Assembly (NCBI GenBank): GCA_964479445.1 | Contig: CAYZMH010000029.1 | Coordinates: 1-33,232 of the forward strand | Direction: 5' to 3' | Source: CAYZMH01 sp964479445 | GTDB taxonomy: Bacteria; Bacteroidota; Bacteroidia; Bacteroidales; GCA-2748055 | Length of the DNA: 33,232 nt | Shown: positions 7,171 through 16,242 of the stretch, one piece after another | How positions within the stretch are numbered: position 1 is the first letter of the stretch | How the letters are laid out: each line of letters opens with the position of its first letter | Program-made: the position numbers and the translations under genes | Notes under the pieces: model-generated | Seen by the model: the letters and a program-made list of their open reading frames with translations, nothing else | What the model was told of the DNA's origin: nothing | The model's database searches: none

Positions 7171-8580
7171 CTAAATCCTCTTTACGCGAGGCTCCAGGTC
7201 GGTCAGCTCCGCGATCTTAACCGGCCGCTTCTCCTCGATGCTCTTCCGGGCTGCTATACCAATTAAAATGGACATCGCTCCGTCACGCGACCCGGCACTG
7301 TGCCGGTACGGATCCGGGGCATCCGGGTTTCGGAATAGCTTGTCCTGGAGACGCCTGTCTCCTCCACCATGACCACCGCCCTTCATAGGTATCTTGATCA
7401 GCTCATAATCCCCGAAATTGTCCATCACCATCACTTCGTTATAATCAGATGCCTCCTCCTGCTCATTTTGGGACATCTCCTGTGCATGAAGTTCAGCCTG
7501 GTTGATCCTCTCATCCTTGCGCCACGGAATGCCTTCCCAGGAATCAATGCGCCCGTCGAATCCGTTGAACCCGATCCGCCATCCTTCATACGGGGAGTAG
7601 GTGGTCAGGGAATAACTCACCTGCACATCGTTGGCGTACCTGATCTGAACCGCCATCTTGTCGTAAATGTCGACCTCTTTTCTCCAGAGGCAGTTATCGC
7701 GGATGTACCCGTCATACTCCTCGTTGGCTACGTACAGGTCCATGTAGGTCTTGTTCTGGGTAATATCCCAGAAGAATTCGCACTTATTTTTATGCGGACA
7801 CCCCCTGCACTTCCCGCCACGGAACGCATTGTTGGAACCGTAATGCTCCAGCTTCCCGTAGGCATACACCTCCACCGGATCGCTGTCGATCCACCAGTTC
7901 AACAGGTCGAAATGGTGCGTTGCCTTGTGCACCAGCAGCGTACCGCCCCTGTCCCTCAATCCGTGCCAGCGACGGAAATAGGATGCCCCGTGGTACGTGT
8001 TCAGGTACCAGTGGAAATCCACCGAGGTCAGACGGCCGACCCGCTCGGTGGTAAGCAACTCCTTGAGCTTGGTAAAATGCGGGGCCCAGCGGTAGTTAAA
8101 GCCCACGATCAGTTTCCGGCCGGTCTTCCTCTCAGCTTCCAGGATCTGCCGGCACTTGACTTCGTCGGTGGTCATCGGTTTTTCGGTGAGCACATCCGCA
8201 CCCATATTCAGCCCTTTTACAATAAACTCGTGGTGAGTGGAGTCCACCGTGGTCACGATCAGTAAATCGGGCCGGGTGGTCGTCATCATCTCCTCGAACC
8301 GGGTAAAGGTGGGACAGGAGACCCCGATATAATTCTTACCGTACTCAAGCCGCCCGGGATTGATGTCGCACAACCCCACGAACTCCAGGATATCTCCAAA
8401 TTGATCCGCCAGCCGGCGGCCCCAGAAAGTGATTCCCCGGATACCCGTTCCCACCAGGGCTACCCGCCTTTTGCCTCCGGCAGCTCCCCTCATACTGTAG
8501 GCCGGGGCTGCCATCATTGCACCCGTTGCAAGTCCGGTGGTAGCAAGGAACTCCCTCCGGTTAAAAGTCTTTGTTTCCAT
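7171..8580 (-). CDS. Tat-exported Gfo/Idh/MocA family oxidoreductase
   Basis: The 469-residue protein starts with a twin-arginine signal (NRREFLATTGLATGAMMAA). The mature part opens with the Rossmann nucleotide-binding motif VALVGTGIRG (about 40-50) and carries TEKPMTTD, where the EKP Lys is typical of this NAD(P)-dependent sugar dehydrogenase family. A C-x2-C-x5-C cluster (CRGCPHKNKC) sits mid-protein, as in several Bacteroidota members. It probably oxidises or epimerises a sugar in the periplasm; the substrate is not evident. It diverges from the sugar-salvage genes starting at 8955 across a 374-base spacer and ends convergently, 16 bases from the integrase-like gene. Confidence 0.92.
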   Translation of the reverse strand: METKTFNRREFLATTGLATGAMMAAPAYSMRGAAGGKRRVALVGTGIRGITFWGRRLADQFGDILEFVGLCDINPGRLEYGKNYIGVSCPTFTRFEEMMTTTRPDLLIVTTVDSTHHEFIVKGLNMGADVLTEKPMTTDEVKCRQILEAERKTGRKLIVGFNYRWAPHFTKLKELLTTERVGRLTSVDFHWYLNTYHGASYFRRWHGLRDRGGTLLVHKATHHFDLLNWWIDSDPVEVYAYGKLEHYGSNNAFRGGKCRGCPHKNKCEFFWDITQNKTYMDLYVANEEYDGYIRDNCLWRKEVDIYDKMAVQIRYANDVQVSYSLTTYSPYEGWRIGFNGFDGRIDSWEGIPWRKDERINQAELHAQEMSQNEQEEASDYNEVMVMDNFGDYELIKIPMKGGGHGGGDRRLQDKLFRNPDAPDPYRHSAGSRDGAMSILIGIAARKSIEEKRPVKIAELTDLEPRVKRI

Positions 8581-8954
8581 GTAATCAGTCAGTTTATTTA
8601 ATGGTTTTTCACGAAAGAATCTAAAAATACAAAGTTTTTTCCCGGTTCCTCTCCTTAAACCATATTTTTATCGAGTCCAAATTATCCGGAACGAACTGCG
8701 AAAAGGCCCCCGGACACCGAGGCTCGTCCAGGTTTCCACCCCCACCAGTGAAACATGGCATCTCGGTGAATCGCACGGGATGCCCCACCTGTCGGAGCCC
8801 ATCCCTCCAGGCACGGCCCCCGGCCAGTACCTGGAGTCATTCACTGAACACCCTCTAAAAACCAGGCATGATGCCGCCCAACCCGAATCATTCGCAGTCG
8901 CAATGACAGAATTCTCGAAAAAATCTATTAAGTTCAGGCTTTATTTGATCGCCT
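8581..8954. promoter_or_regulatory. Divergent spacer with repeated GGCAT/ATGCC inverted repeats
   Basis: This 374-base spacer between the Gfo/Idh gene and the SSS symporter has no credible gene. It holds the 11-base palindrome GGCATGATGCC (8865-8875) and a split copy of the same half-sites, GGCATC (8757-8762) and GATGCC (8779-8784). CCAGG/CCTGG around 8817-8834 is another inverted repeat. These could be operators controlling one or both divergent genes. No matching regulator gene is adjacent, and no clear TAnnTTTG box was found. Confidence 0.4.
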
Positions 8955-10766
8955 ATGTTATTGCAGCAGATTGACTGGATTATCCTGGGAGCATTCTTCC
9001 TGGTGGTGCTCTCCATCGGGTTTATTACTTCACGGAAGGCCGGCAAAAGTACCGCTGAGTTTTTCCTGGGCGGACGGGGCATGCCCTGGTGGTTGCTGGG
9101 GATCTCCATGGTGGCCTGCACCTTCTCGGCCGATACACCCAACCTGGTGACCGGCATGGTAAGGGAATCAGGAGTGGCCAAGAACTGGGCCTGGTGGGCC
9201 TTCCTGATCACCGGCATGGTAACGGTATTTATCTACGCCAAACTCTGGCGCCGGTCGGGGGTGATGACCGACCTGGAGATCTACGAAAAGCGGTACAGCG
9301 GCAAAGCAGCCTCCTTCCTCCGTGGCTTCCGGGCACTCTACCTGGGGATCCTGTTCAATACCCTTATCATGGGAACGGTCACCCTGGCAGCCATCAAAAT
9401 AGGCGGCGTGATGCTGGGCCTTACCCCCCTGCAGTGCGTCATCGGCGGCTCCATAGGCGTGGTGATCTATGCGGTGCTGGGCGGACTCCGCGGGGTGATC
9501 TGGGCCGACTTTTTCCAGTACTCCCTGGCTATGTTCGGGGCTATCTATGCCGCGGTGGTTGCCGTGAATCAGCCCGAGGTGGACGGACTCGCAAATATGT
9601 TGTCACACCCCGTCCTGCAGGATCGCCTCTCCTTTATCCCGGATATCTCCGAACCCTCGGTGCTTATCCCGCTGCTGATCATTCCCATCGCAGTGCAGTG
9701 GTGGGCTGTCTGGTACCCCGGTGCCGAACCCGGCGGAGGCGGCTATATCGCCCAGCGGATGCTGTCGGCCAAAAACGAAAAAAACGCCGTGGGAGCCACC
9801 CTCTTTTTTAATTTTGCCCACTACGCCCTGCGCCCCTGGCCCTGGATCATCGTGGCCCTCGCCTCCCTGGTGATCTACCCCGAACTGGGCGACATCCGGG
9901 AAGCGTTCCCCGGCATCTCCGAAGAGTACCTCAAAGACGATATCGCCTACCCGGTTATGCTCTCCAGGATCAGTCCGGGGTGGCTCGGACTCATCGTGGC
10001 TTCCCTGGTGGGTGCCTACATGTCCACCATCGGAACCCACCTGAACTGGGGCTCCTCCTATGTGGTCAACGATTTTTACAAGCGGTTCGTTCGACCCGAA
10101 TCCACCGAAAAAGAGCTGGTCAGGATGGGCCGCCTCACCACGGTACTCCTCATGGTGATCTCCGGCACACTGGCCCTTACCCTGCTCGACAACGCCACAC
10201 AGGCATTTAATATCCTCCTGCTCTCGGGAGCCGGCTCGGGTGCGATCTACCTGCTGCGCTGGTTCTGGTGGCGGATCAACGCATGGACCGAAATTGCAGC
10301 CATGGTCGTGGCAACCATCACCGCCGTGATCCTGGTGATCTTCGTCAAAGACGAAACCATGGCCACCAACGTACTCGACGGCTTTACCGTGAAACTGCTC
10401 CTCTCGGTGGCTATCACCACGGTCACATGGATTGTTACCATGCTGCTTACCCCTCCCGATGATAAAGAGAAACTCCGTGAGTTCTACCGCCTCACCAGAC
10501 CAGGCGGACCCGGCTGGGCGAAGGTGCGCAAAGAGGCGAAAAAAGAGGGTATCGACCTTACCGACGGATCAGGCGGTAAATGGGAGATGCCCGTGCAGAT
10601 CCTGCTGGTCTTTATCGGATGTGTGGTGGTCTACTCTTCCCTCTTCTCTATCGGGAATTTTATTTATGGTGAACCCCTTACTGCTACAGTATTGGCAGTG
10701 GTGGCTTTAGCCGGAACCGCAATCCTCTTCAAACTACTGAACCGTATGAATCTTGACCTGAAATAA
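8955..10766 (+). CDS. Sodium:solute symporter (SSS family), probable sugar importer
   Basis: The 603-residue, highly hydrophobic protein carries SSS-family hallmarks. These include the N-terminal FITSRKAGKSTAEFFLGGR with GMPWWLLGISMVA, then LGGLRGVIWADFFQ (the conserved sodium-symporter region), WWAVWYPGAEPGGGGY and GAYMSTIGTHLNWGSSY. About 14 membrane helices can be counted. The family couples Na+ entry to uptake of sugars or related solutes through the inner membrane. It is first in a same-strand set with a nucleotidyltransferase, a sugar kinase and a beta-galactosidase, so the cargo is probably a sugar released by that enzyme; this is inference. The ATG at 8955 starts the first membrane helix correctly. 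Confidence 0.93.
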   Translation: MLLQQIDWIILGAFFLVVLSIGFITSRKAGKSTAEFFLGGRGMPWWLLGISMVACTFSADTPNLVTGMVRESGVAKNWAWWAFLITGMVTVFIYAKLWRRSGVMTDLEIYEKRYSGKAASFLRGFRALYLGILFNTLIMGTVTLAAIKIGGVMLGLTPLQCVIGGSIGVVIYAVLGGLRGVIWADFFQYSLAMFGAIYAAVVAVNQPEVDGLANMLSHPVLQDRLSFIPDISEPSVLIPLLIIPIAVQWWAVWYPGAEPGGGGYIAQRMLSAKNEKNAVGATLFFNFAHYALRPWPWIIVALASLVIYPELGDIREAFPGISEEYLKDDIAYPVMLSRISPGWLGLIVASLVGAYMSTIGTHLNWGSSYVVNDFYKRFVRPESTEKELVRMGRLTTVLLMVISGTLALTLLDNATQAFNILLLSGAGSGAIYLLRWFWWRINAWTEIAAMVVATITAVILVIFVKDETMATNVLDGFTVKLLLSVAITTVTWIVTMLLTPPDDKEKLREFYRLTRPGGPGWAKVRKEAKKEGIDLTDGSGGKWEMPVQILLVFIGCVVVYSSLFSIGNFIYGEPLTATVLAVVALAGTAILFKLLNRMNLDLK

Positions 10767-10891
10767 ATATTATTTGTAAATTGAAACATTTAGTTTGTGC
10801 CCATGAACCAGAATTGATTAAAAGATCTTATTATGCAGAATCTTAATCATGCAGGGTTTATGAGTACCTGAAAAAAACCATTGATTCACTT

Positions 10892-11794
10892 ATGAGGCCT
10901 ACATTACTGATACTTGCAGCCGGACTCGGAAGCCGCTACGGCGGAATGAAACAGACCGAAGCCTTTGGACCCTCCGGGGAGACCATCACAGACTACTCCA
11001 TCTACGATGCCGTCAAAGCTGGTTTCGGGAAGATAGTCTTTGTGATCTCCCCGAAAATGGAAGATGATTTCGCAGCAAACTACCTGAAAAAGTTCCCCGA
11101 CGATCTGCCCGTTGAATACGTGATCCAGGAAGTGAGCAATGTTCCGGACGGACTCGAAGCGCCCGCCGACCGTGTGAAACCCTGGGGCACCGCCCACGCC
11201 GTGCTCATGGCTGCCGATGCCATCCGCGAACCCTTCGCGGTGATCAACGCCGACGACTTCTACGGCCGCGAATCCTACCGCATTATCCACGACTTCCTGG
11301 TGGACACGCAACCCGGTGAGCATTGCCTGGTGGGTTACACCCTCTCCAAAACCGTGTCGCGGCACGGCTCCGTGGCCCGCGGCGTTTGCCAGCTGGATGA
11401 CGGGGGATACCTCTCCCGCATCGTGGAGCGTACCAAAATCTTCAGCAACGACCGGGAGATCTGGTACGAAGACGAGCAGGGAGACCGGCATACCCTGGAT
11501 CCCGACCTGAAGGTTTCCATGAACCTGTTCGGATTCACCCCCGATATTTTTACCCACCTCGATCGCCAGTTCCGTGACTTTATCCGCGAAAACATCCATA
11601 ACCTCAAGGCAGAGTTTTTCATTCCCTTCGTGGCCGACAATCTCATCCGTAATGGTCAGGGTCGCTTCAAAGTGCTGGGCACCCCGGAAACCTGGTTTGG
11701 CGTCACCTACCAGGAAGACCGTCCCAATGTGCTAAATATGATCAATAAACTGGTAGAGGATGGAACCTATCCATCCCCTCTCTGGAATAAATGA
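10892..11794 (+). CDS. Sugar-1-phosphate nucleotidyltransferase family protein
   Basis: The 300-residue protein begins with the NTP-transferase signature LILAAGLGSRYGGMKQTEAF, where the G-rich loop binds the nucleotide. It continues with GETITDYSIYDA and the metal-binding INADDFYG (about residues 119-126). Such enzymes join a sugar-1-phosphate to an NTP to give an NDP-sugar and pyrophosphate. The stop codon overlaps the start of the kinase gene in an ATGA, so the two are likely translationally coupled and act in sequence. The exact sugar and nucleotide cannot be read from sequence. The 125-base spacer before it is AT-rich with no clear promoter. Confidence 0.88.
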   Translation: MRPTLLILAAGLGSRYGGMKQTEAFGPSGETITDYSIYDAVKAGFGKIVFVISPKMEDDFAANYLKKFPDDLPVEYVIQEVSNVPDGLEAPADRVKPWGTAHAVLMAADAIREPFAVINADDFYGRESYRIIHDFLVDTQPGEHCLVGYTLSKTVSRHGSVARGVCQLDDGGYLSRIVERTKIFSNDREIWYEDEQGDRHTLDPDLKVSMNLFGFTPDIFTHLDRQFRDFIRENIHNLKAEFFIPFVADNLIRNGQGRFKVLGTPETWFGVTYQEDRPNVLNMINKLVEDGTYPSPLWNK

Positions 11795-12864
11795 CCCATC
11801 CCGTTCCCCATAGCGTCCTGCAGGATTACGGGTTGCACCCTGAACGGTGCTCTTTCCAGGAACTGGGGGATGGTCATATTCATCGCACCATCCTGGTGGA
11901 TACCGGCGGACAAACCCCGCTGCCCGTGGTCTTCCAGCAGATCAACACCCGCGTCTTTCCCGATGTGGCCGCCCTGATGCACAACATGGAGGTGGTTACC
12001 GGTCACCTGGCCGGACAATGGAATCATACCAGCAACCGATCCTCCCCCGGTCACCTCCGGCTAATCCGAACGCTCGAAAATGCCCTCTTCAGCCTGGATG
12101 AACAGAACGACTACTGGCGCGCCACCTGGTTCCTGCAGGGAAAACTTACTTTTCACCGGGCACCCAATGCCCGCGTTGCCCGGGTGGGAGGCTATACGGT
12201 GGGTAACTTCATGCGCCGGTTATCCGAACTTGATCCAGGTTCGGTCCCGGAGACCATACCCCGTTTCCACGACCTGGACTACCGGCTGCAACAATTGGAG
12301 ACTGCATGCAGGACACCCCGGGAAGAGCGGTGGGCAAGAGCATCCGAACTGGTTGTAAAGGTGAATGCCTGGCGCGATGAGGTGCGCTCACTATGGCGCG
12401 ATGCTGAACAGAAGGGGTTCCCGCGCAGATTGGTACACAACGATACCAAGTTCAGCAACCTTCTGTTTTCCGGCAGTCTGCAGGATGCGATCCTCATCGA
12501 CCTGGACACCGTAATGCCCGGATACGCTTTTTATGACTATGGCGATGCCCTGCGAAGCTGCTCTTCTACAAAGCCCGAAGATGCAGAGAACCCCGAAGAG
12601 ATCAGGATCGACACGGGTATCTACCAGGCTTTCACACGCGGGTACCTGGAGGCAGCCGGAGAGGAGCTCACCGGGGCAGAGATAAAATCACTCCACCGGG
12701 CCCCCGGTGCGTTCGCCTGCCTGATGGGGGTGCGCTTCCTTACCGACTACCTGCAGGGCGACACCTATTTTGAAACCACACACCAGGAACATAATCTGCA
12801 GCGAGCCAAGGCACAACTCAGACTCATGGAACGCTTCTATGAACAGCAGGAGGTTACCGGTTGA
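11791..12864 (+). CDS. APH-fold sugar kinase, N-acetylhexosamine 1-kinase (NahK)-like
   Basis: The 357-residue protein has an aminoglycoside-phosphotransferase fold. The catalytic loop is HNDTKFSN (His216, Asp218, Asn223) and the metal-binding strand is IDLDTVMPG, both typical of anomeric sugar kinases of the NahK type. These make sugar-1-phosphates from ATP and free hexosamine or hexose. Homologues are sometimes mislabelled as mucin desulfatases. Placement directly after, and overlapping, a nucleotidyltransferase supports a kinase-then-nucleotidylation pathway that activates salvaged sugar. A secreted beta-galactosidase follows 66 bases later. Confidence 0.87.
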   Translation: MTHPVPHSVLQDYGLHPERCSFQELGDGHIHRTILVDTGGQTPLPVVFQQINTRVFPDVAALMHNMEVVTGHLAGQWNHTSNRSSPGHLRLIRTLENALFSLDEQNDYWRATWFLQGKLTFHRAPNARVARVGGYTVGNFMRRLSELDPGSVPETIPRFHDLDYRLQQLETACRTPREERWARASELVVKVNAWRDEVRSLWRDAEQKGFPRRLVHNDTKFSNLLFSGSLQDAILIDLDTVMPGYAFYDYGDALRSCSSTKPEDAENPEEIRIDTGIYQAFTRGYLEAAGEELTGAEIKSLHRAPGAFACLMGVRFLTDYLQGDTYFETTHQEHNLQRAKAQLRLMERFYEQQEVTG

Positions 12865-12930
12865 GAGAAGAAAATGGTTACCCCGAACCGGACATACTGC
12901 ATGTAAGAATAATAAAAACTACCATACATC

Positions 12931-15900
12931 ATGAAAGTACGACATCGAACACGACCCGCAACAGAGAAATGGCACTTTGTAAACCGATCCGGTCAGACCA
13001 TTCGGCACCTGGCCATGCTGCTGGCATTCATGGGATGCACCGCATCGGCCGGTGCCCAGACCCTGCCCGAATGGCAGGATCCCCAGGTGGTGGAGGTTAA
13101 CCGCGAACTACCCCACGCCACCCGGTTCTCGTTTGAATCCCGCCAGCAGGCCCTGCAACAGGACCGCTCCCGGTCCGACAACTTCCTCTCCCTCAACGGT
13201 ACCTGGAAATTCAGGTACTCCGATTCCCCGAAAGAACGGCCGGAGACGTTCTACAAGCCCTCCTACAGCGTACGGAGGTGGGACGATATCCAGGTCCCCT
13301 GCAACTGGGAACTCAAGGGGTATGGCATCCCCATCTATGTCAATGTTGACTACGAATGGACCAGCGATCCCCGGCCGCCTGAAGTTCCCACGGAACACAA
13401 CCCGGTGGGCAGCTTTCGCCGCGATTTCAGGATCCCCGCGGATTGGTCCGGTAAAAAGATCTATATCCATTTCGGCGCGGTCAAATCGGCTTTCTACCTC
13501 TGGATCAACGGGGAAAAAGTGGGCTACAGCCAGGGCAGCAAAACCCCGGCAGAGTTCGATATCACCTCCTATGTGAAACGCGGCAAAAACACGGTGGCCG
13601 TGGAGATTTACCGGTGGTCCGACGGATCCTGGCTGGAGTGCCAGGACTTCTGGCGGATCAGCGGTATCGAACGCGATGTCTACCTGGAGGCCCGCCCGGT
13701 GGTGCACCTGCGTGATTTCTTTGTGCGGACCGGTCTGGCACGGGATTACAGCACCGGGAAACCGGAGCTGGATCTGGCCCTGGTTAATACCGATCCGGAC
13801 CGGAACCGGGAGGTGCAGCTGGAATTTACCCTTACCGGTCCCAACTCCCCCGATGATCCCATCTGGCAGGAGAGCGAAACTGTGAAGCTCCAACCGGGAG
13901 AGGAGAAGCTGCTGGAGTATGCCGGCATCATGGTGGAGAAACCCCGCCTCTGGAGCGCCGAGGACCCCAACCTCTACGACCTGCTCATCCATTTGCGTGA
14001 CAGGGAGAGCGGACAGGAGGAGTTCGTGCACACGCAGACCGGGTTCCGGACCACAGAGATCAGGTACGGCCAGCTCCTGGTAAACGGGAAGCCGGTCCTG
14101 CTCAAGGGCGTGAACCGGCATGAGCATGACCCGGCGAACGGACACGTGGTTTCCCGGGCCTCCATGGAGGAGGACATAAGGCTGATGAAAGCCCATAATA
14201 TCAACGCGGTGCGCACCAGCCACTACCCCAATGATCCGTACTGGTACCGGTTGTGCGATCAATACGGACTCTACGTGGTCGATGAGGCCAACATCGAGTC
14301 GCACGGGATGGGGTATGATCCCGATCGTACCCCGGGGAACGATCCTGTCTTTAAAAAATCCCACCTCGACCGCACCGTCCGCATGGTGGAACGCGATAAA
14401 AACCACCCCTCGGTGATCATCTGGTCCCTGGGCAACGAAGCCGGTGACGGGGTCTGCTTTAACGCAACATACGACTGGATCAAAGCGAACGACACCACCC
14501 GGCCCGTTCAGTACGAACGGGCCGAGGGCGGTCGCAATACCGATATCTTCTGCCCCATGTACTCCCCGATCTCCGCGATGAAAGCGTACGCCAGGCAGGT
14601 GCGTGACAAACCCCTGATCCAGTGCGAGTACGCCCACTCCATGGGCAACAGCACCGGCAACCTGGCCGATTACTGGGAGCTTATCGAGACCCACGACCAG
14701 CTGCAGGGGGGATTCATATGGGACTGGGTTGACCAGGGATTGCTCGCTCATACGGAAGAGGGAGAACCCTACTACGCCTTCGGCGGTGATTTCGGTCCGC
14801 CCGATGTGCCCGGCGACGGCAATTTCTGTAACAACGGATTGGTATTTCCCGACCGCACCCCCCAGCCGGCCCTTGAGGAGGTCAAACGCATCTACCAGCA
14901 TATCTCATTCAACCCCGTTCCTTTTACCGAAAACCGGGTGCGCATCACCAACGGCTACTTCTTTACCCCGCTCAGCCGGTTCGATATACACTGGCGGCTC
15001 ATGAGTGAAGGCCGCGCAGTGGACCGGGGGGTGATCGTGGCACCGGAACTTGCCCCCGGTGAGACTCGCGATTTCGACCTGGATTTTGCCCGCGAGATCA
15101 TGAAGGTGCACACCGAATATTTCCTCGAACTGGAAGCCACCCTCCGCGATGATCACGGACTCCTGGAGGCCGGGGAGATCCTGGCCCGCGAACAGTTTTC
15201 CCTTACCCCGGAAACCACCGGGAAAAAGATCCTTGAAACATGGAACAGCAAACCGGGGAATGCGGAGATCGAAGAGGATGCATCCGGAACCACCCTCTCG
15301 GTTGGCGATGTGGTGTATCGCATCGACAAGTCCAACGGGTTGATCAGCGACATCCGGCACGGAGATCGCAACTACCTGGCAGCGTCCCCCGGGCCCAATT
15401 TCTGGCGGGCACCTACCGATAACGATTTTGGCAACAACATGCCGGAAAAGTGTGCTATGTGGAAAGATTTTATGAAAGAACTGGAAATGAAGTATGTGAA
15501 GACCGGCGAAGATGAAGTTGTCGTCAGCTTTCAGCACCCGGAAGATGGAAGCGGGTTGCAGGTTCAGTACAGGGTAAACGGACAGGGAGAGCTGCTGGTG
15601 ACCCTTTCCTGGGATCCGGCCGGGAACGATTACCCCATGCTGCCGCGCTTCGGCTGGTATATGGCGCTGGATCCTTCCCTGGACAGCCTGGAATACGTTG
15701 GCCGGGGTCCGCATGAAAACTATACCGACCGGAACAAGTCTGCCCATGTAGGCCACTACCGCAGCACCGTGGATCAGCAGGCGGTACCCTATATCTCTCC
15801 CCAGGAGAGTGGCTACAAGACCGGTGTCCGATGGCTGGTGCTGAAGGATGGAGAGGGGTACGGACTCATGTTCAGGGGTCTCCCGCATGTTTCGTTCTCC

Positions 15901-16143
15901 GCATTACCCTATACCCTGGATAACCTGACCCGGGAAGTCCGCGATAATATGCACACAACCGACCTGGAACCAACTGATGAGGTGTACCTGTCCATCGACA
16001 AAAAACAGATGGGAGTGGGAGGCGACAACTCATGGGGTGCGCCAACCCACGCACGGTACAGCATCCGGAACCAGCCCCTGGAGTTTTCATTTATCCTGCA
16101 GCCGGTCACCCCCGGTGAGAACTACTGGGAAAAAGCTAAATAG
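12931..16143 (+). CDS. Secreted LacZ-type beta-galactosidase, GH2
   Basis: The 1070-residue protein is a full-length five-domain LacZ homologue. A long n-region leads to a signal peptide ending near SAGAQT at about residue 44. The sugar-binding domain (about 55-235), Ig-like domain (237-345), TIM barrel (about 370-640) and C-terminal beta-galactosidase small-chain domain (about 779-1065) follow in order. The acid/base Glu503 is in WSLGNEAGDG and the nucleophile Glu566 in QCEYAHSMGN. RTSHYPNDPYW and VDEANIESHGMG line the barrel. It should release terminal beta-galactose from glycans in the periplasm or outside. It is the last gene of the sugar-salvage set. Confidence 0.95.
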   Translation: MKVRHRTRPATEKWHFVNRSGQTIRHLAMLLAFMGCTASAGAQTLPEWQDPQVVEVNRELPHATRFSFESRQQALQQDRSRSDNFLSLNGTWKFRYSDSPKERPETFYKPSYSVRRWDDIQVPCNWELKGYGIPIYVNVDYEWTSDPRPPEVPTEHNPVGSFRRDFRIPADWSGKKIYIHFGAVKSAFYLWINGEKVGYSQGSKTPAEFDITSYVKRGKNTVAVEIYRWSDGSWLECQDFWRISGIERDVYLEARPVVHLRDFFVRTGLARDYSTGKPELDLALVNTDPDRNREVQLEFTLTGPNSPDDPIWQESETVKLQPGEEKLLEYAGIMVEKPRLWSAEDPNLYDLLIHLRDRESGQEEFVHTQTGFRTTEIRYGQLLVNGKPVLLKGVNRHEHDPANGHVVSRASMEEDIRLMKAHNINAVRTSHYPNDPYWYRLCDQYGLYVVDEANIESHGMGYDPDRTPGNDPVFKKSHLDRTVRMVERDKNHPSVIIWSLGNEAGDGVCFNATYDWIKANDTTRPVQYERAEGGRNTDIFCPMYSPISAMKAYARQVRDKPLIQCEYAHSMGNSTGNLADYWELIETHDQLQGGFIWDWVDQGLLAHTEEGEPYYAFGGDFGPPDVPGDGNFCNNGLVFPDRTPQPALEEVKRIYQHISFNPVPFTENRVRITNGYFFTPLSRFDIHWRLMSEGRAVDRGVIVAPELAPGETRDFDLDFAREIMKVHTEYFLELEATLRDDHGLLEAGEILAREQFSLTPETTGKKILETWNSKPGNAEIEEDASGTTLSVGDVVYRIDKSNGLISDIRHGDRNYLAASPGPNFWRAPTDNDFGNNMPEKCAMWKDFMKELEMKYVKTGEDEVVVSFQHPEDGSGLQVQYRVNGQGELLVTLSWDPAGNDYPMLPRFGWYMALDPSLDSLEYVGRGPHENYTDRNKSAHVGHYRSTVDQQAVPYISPQESGYKTGVRWLVLKDGEGYGLMFRGLPHVSFSALPYTLDNLTREVRDNMHTTDLEPTDEVYLSIDKKQMGVGGDNSWGAPTHARYSIRNQPLEFSFILQPVTPGENYWEKAK

Positions 16144-16225
16144 CAGGAATGATCCGGCTCCGTTGACAGTTCGCCGGCGCGGCCCGGGGCTGGGAAAGTT
16201 TTTCACCGGGTTTGGGAAAAGATTG

Positions 16226-16233
16226 TACCTTTG
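16226..16233 (+). promoter_or_regulatory. -7 box (TACCTTTG) of the EamA transporter gene
   Basis: This is an exact TAnnTTTG match ending nine bases before the ATG at 16243, so the leader would be only a few bases. A poly-T rather than TTTG lies near the -33 position. Confidence 0.5.
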
Positions 16234-16242
16234 TCGCTTCTA

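Noticed and set aside
7369..8265. 298-codon plus-strand frame inside the oxidoreductase gene
   Set aside because: Antisense shadow: the minus strand has a complete Tat-signal Gfo/Idh protein over the same bases.
8880..8912. A TCATTGCGA-like stretch resembling a dispersed REP element
   Set aside because: Only one short copy is visible in the window, so a repeat family cannot be supported.
13108..14901. 597-codon open frame on the minus strand opposite the beta-galactosidase
   Set aside because: It mirrors the codon bias of the GC-rich LacZ gene, has no family features, and the plus-strand gene is unmistakable.
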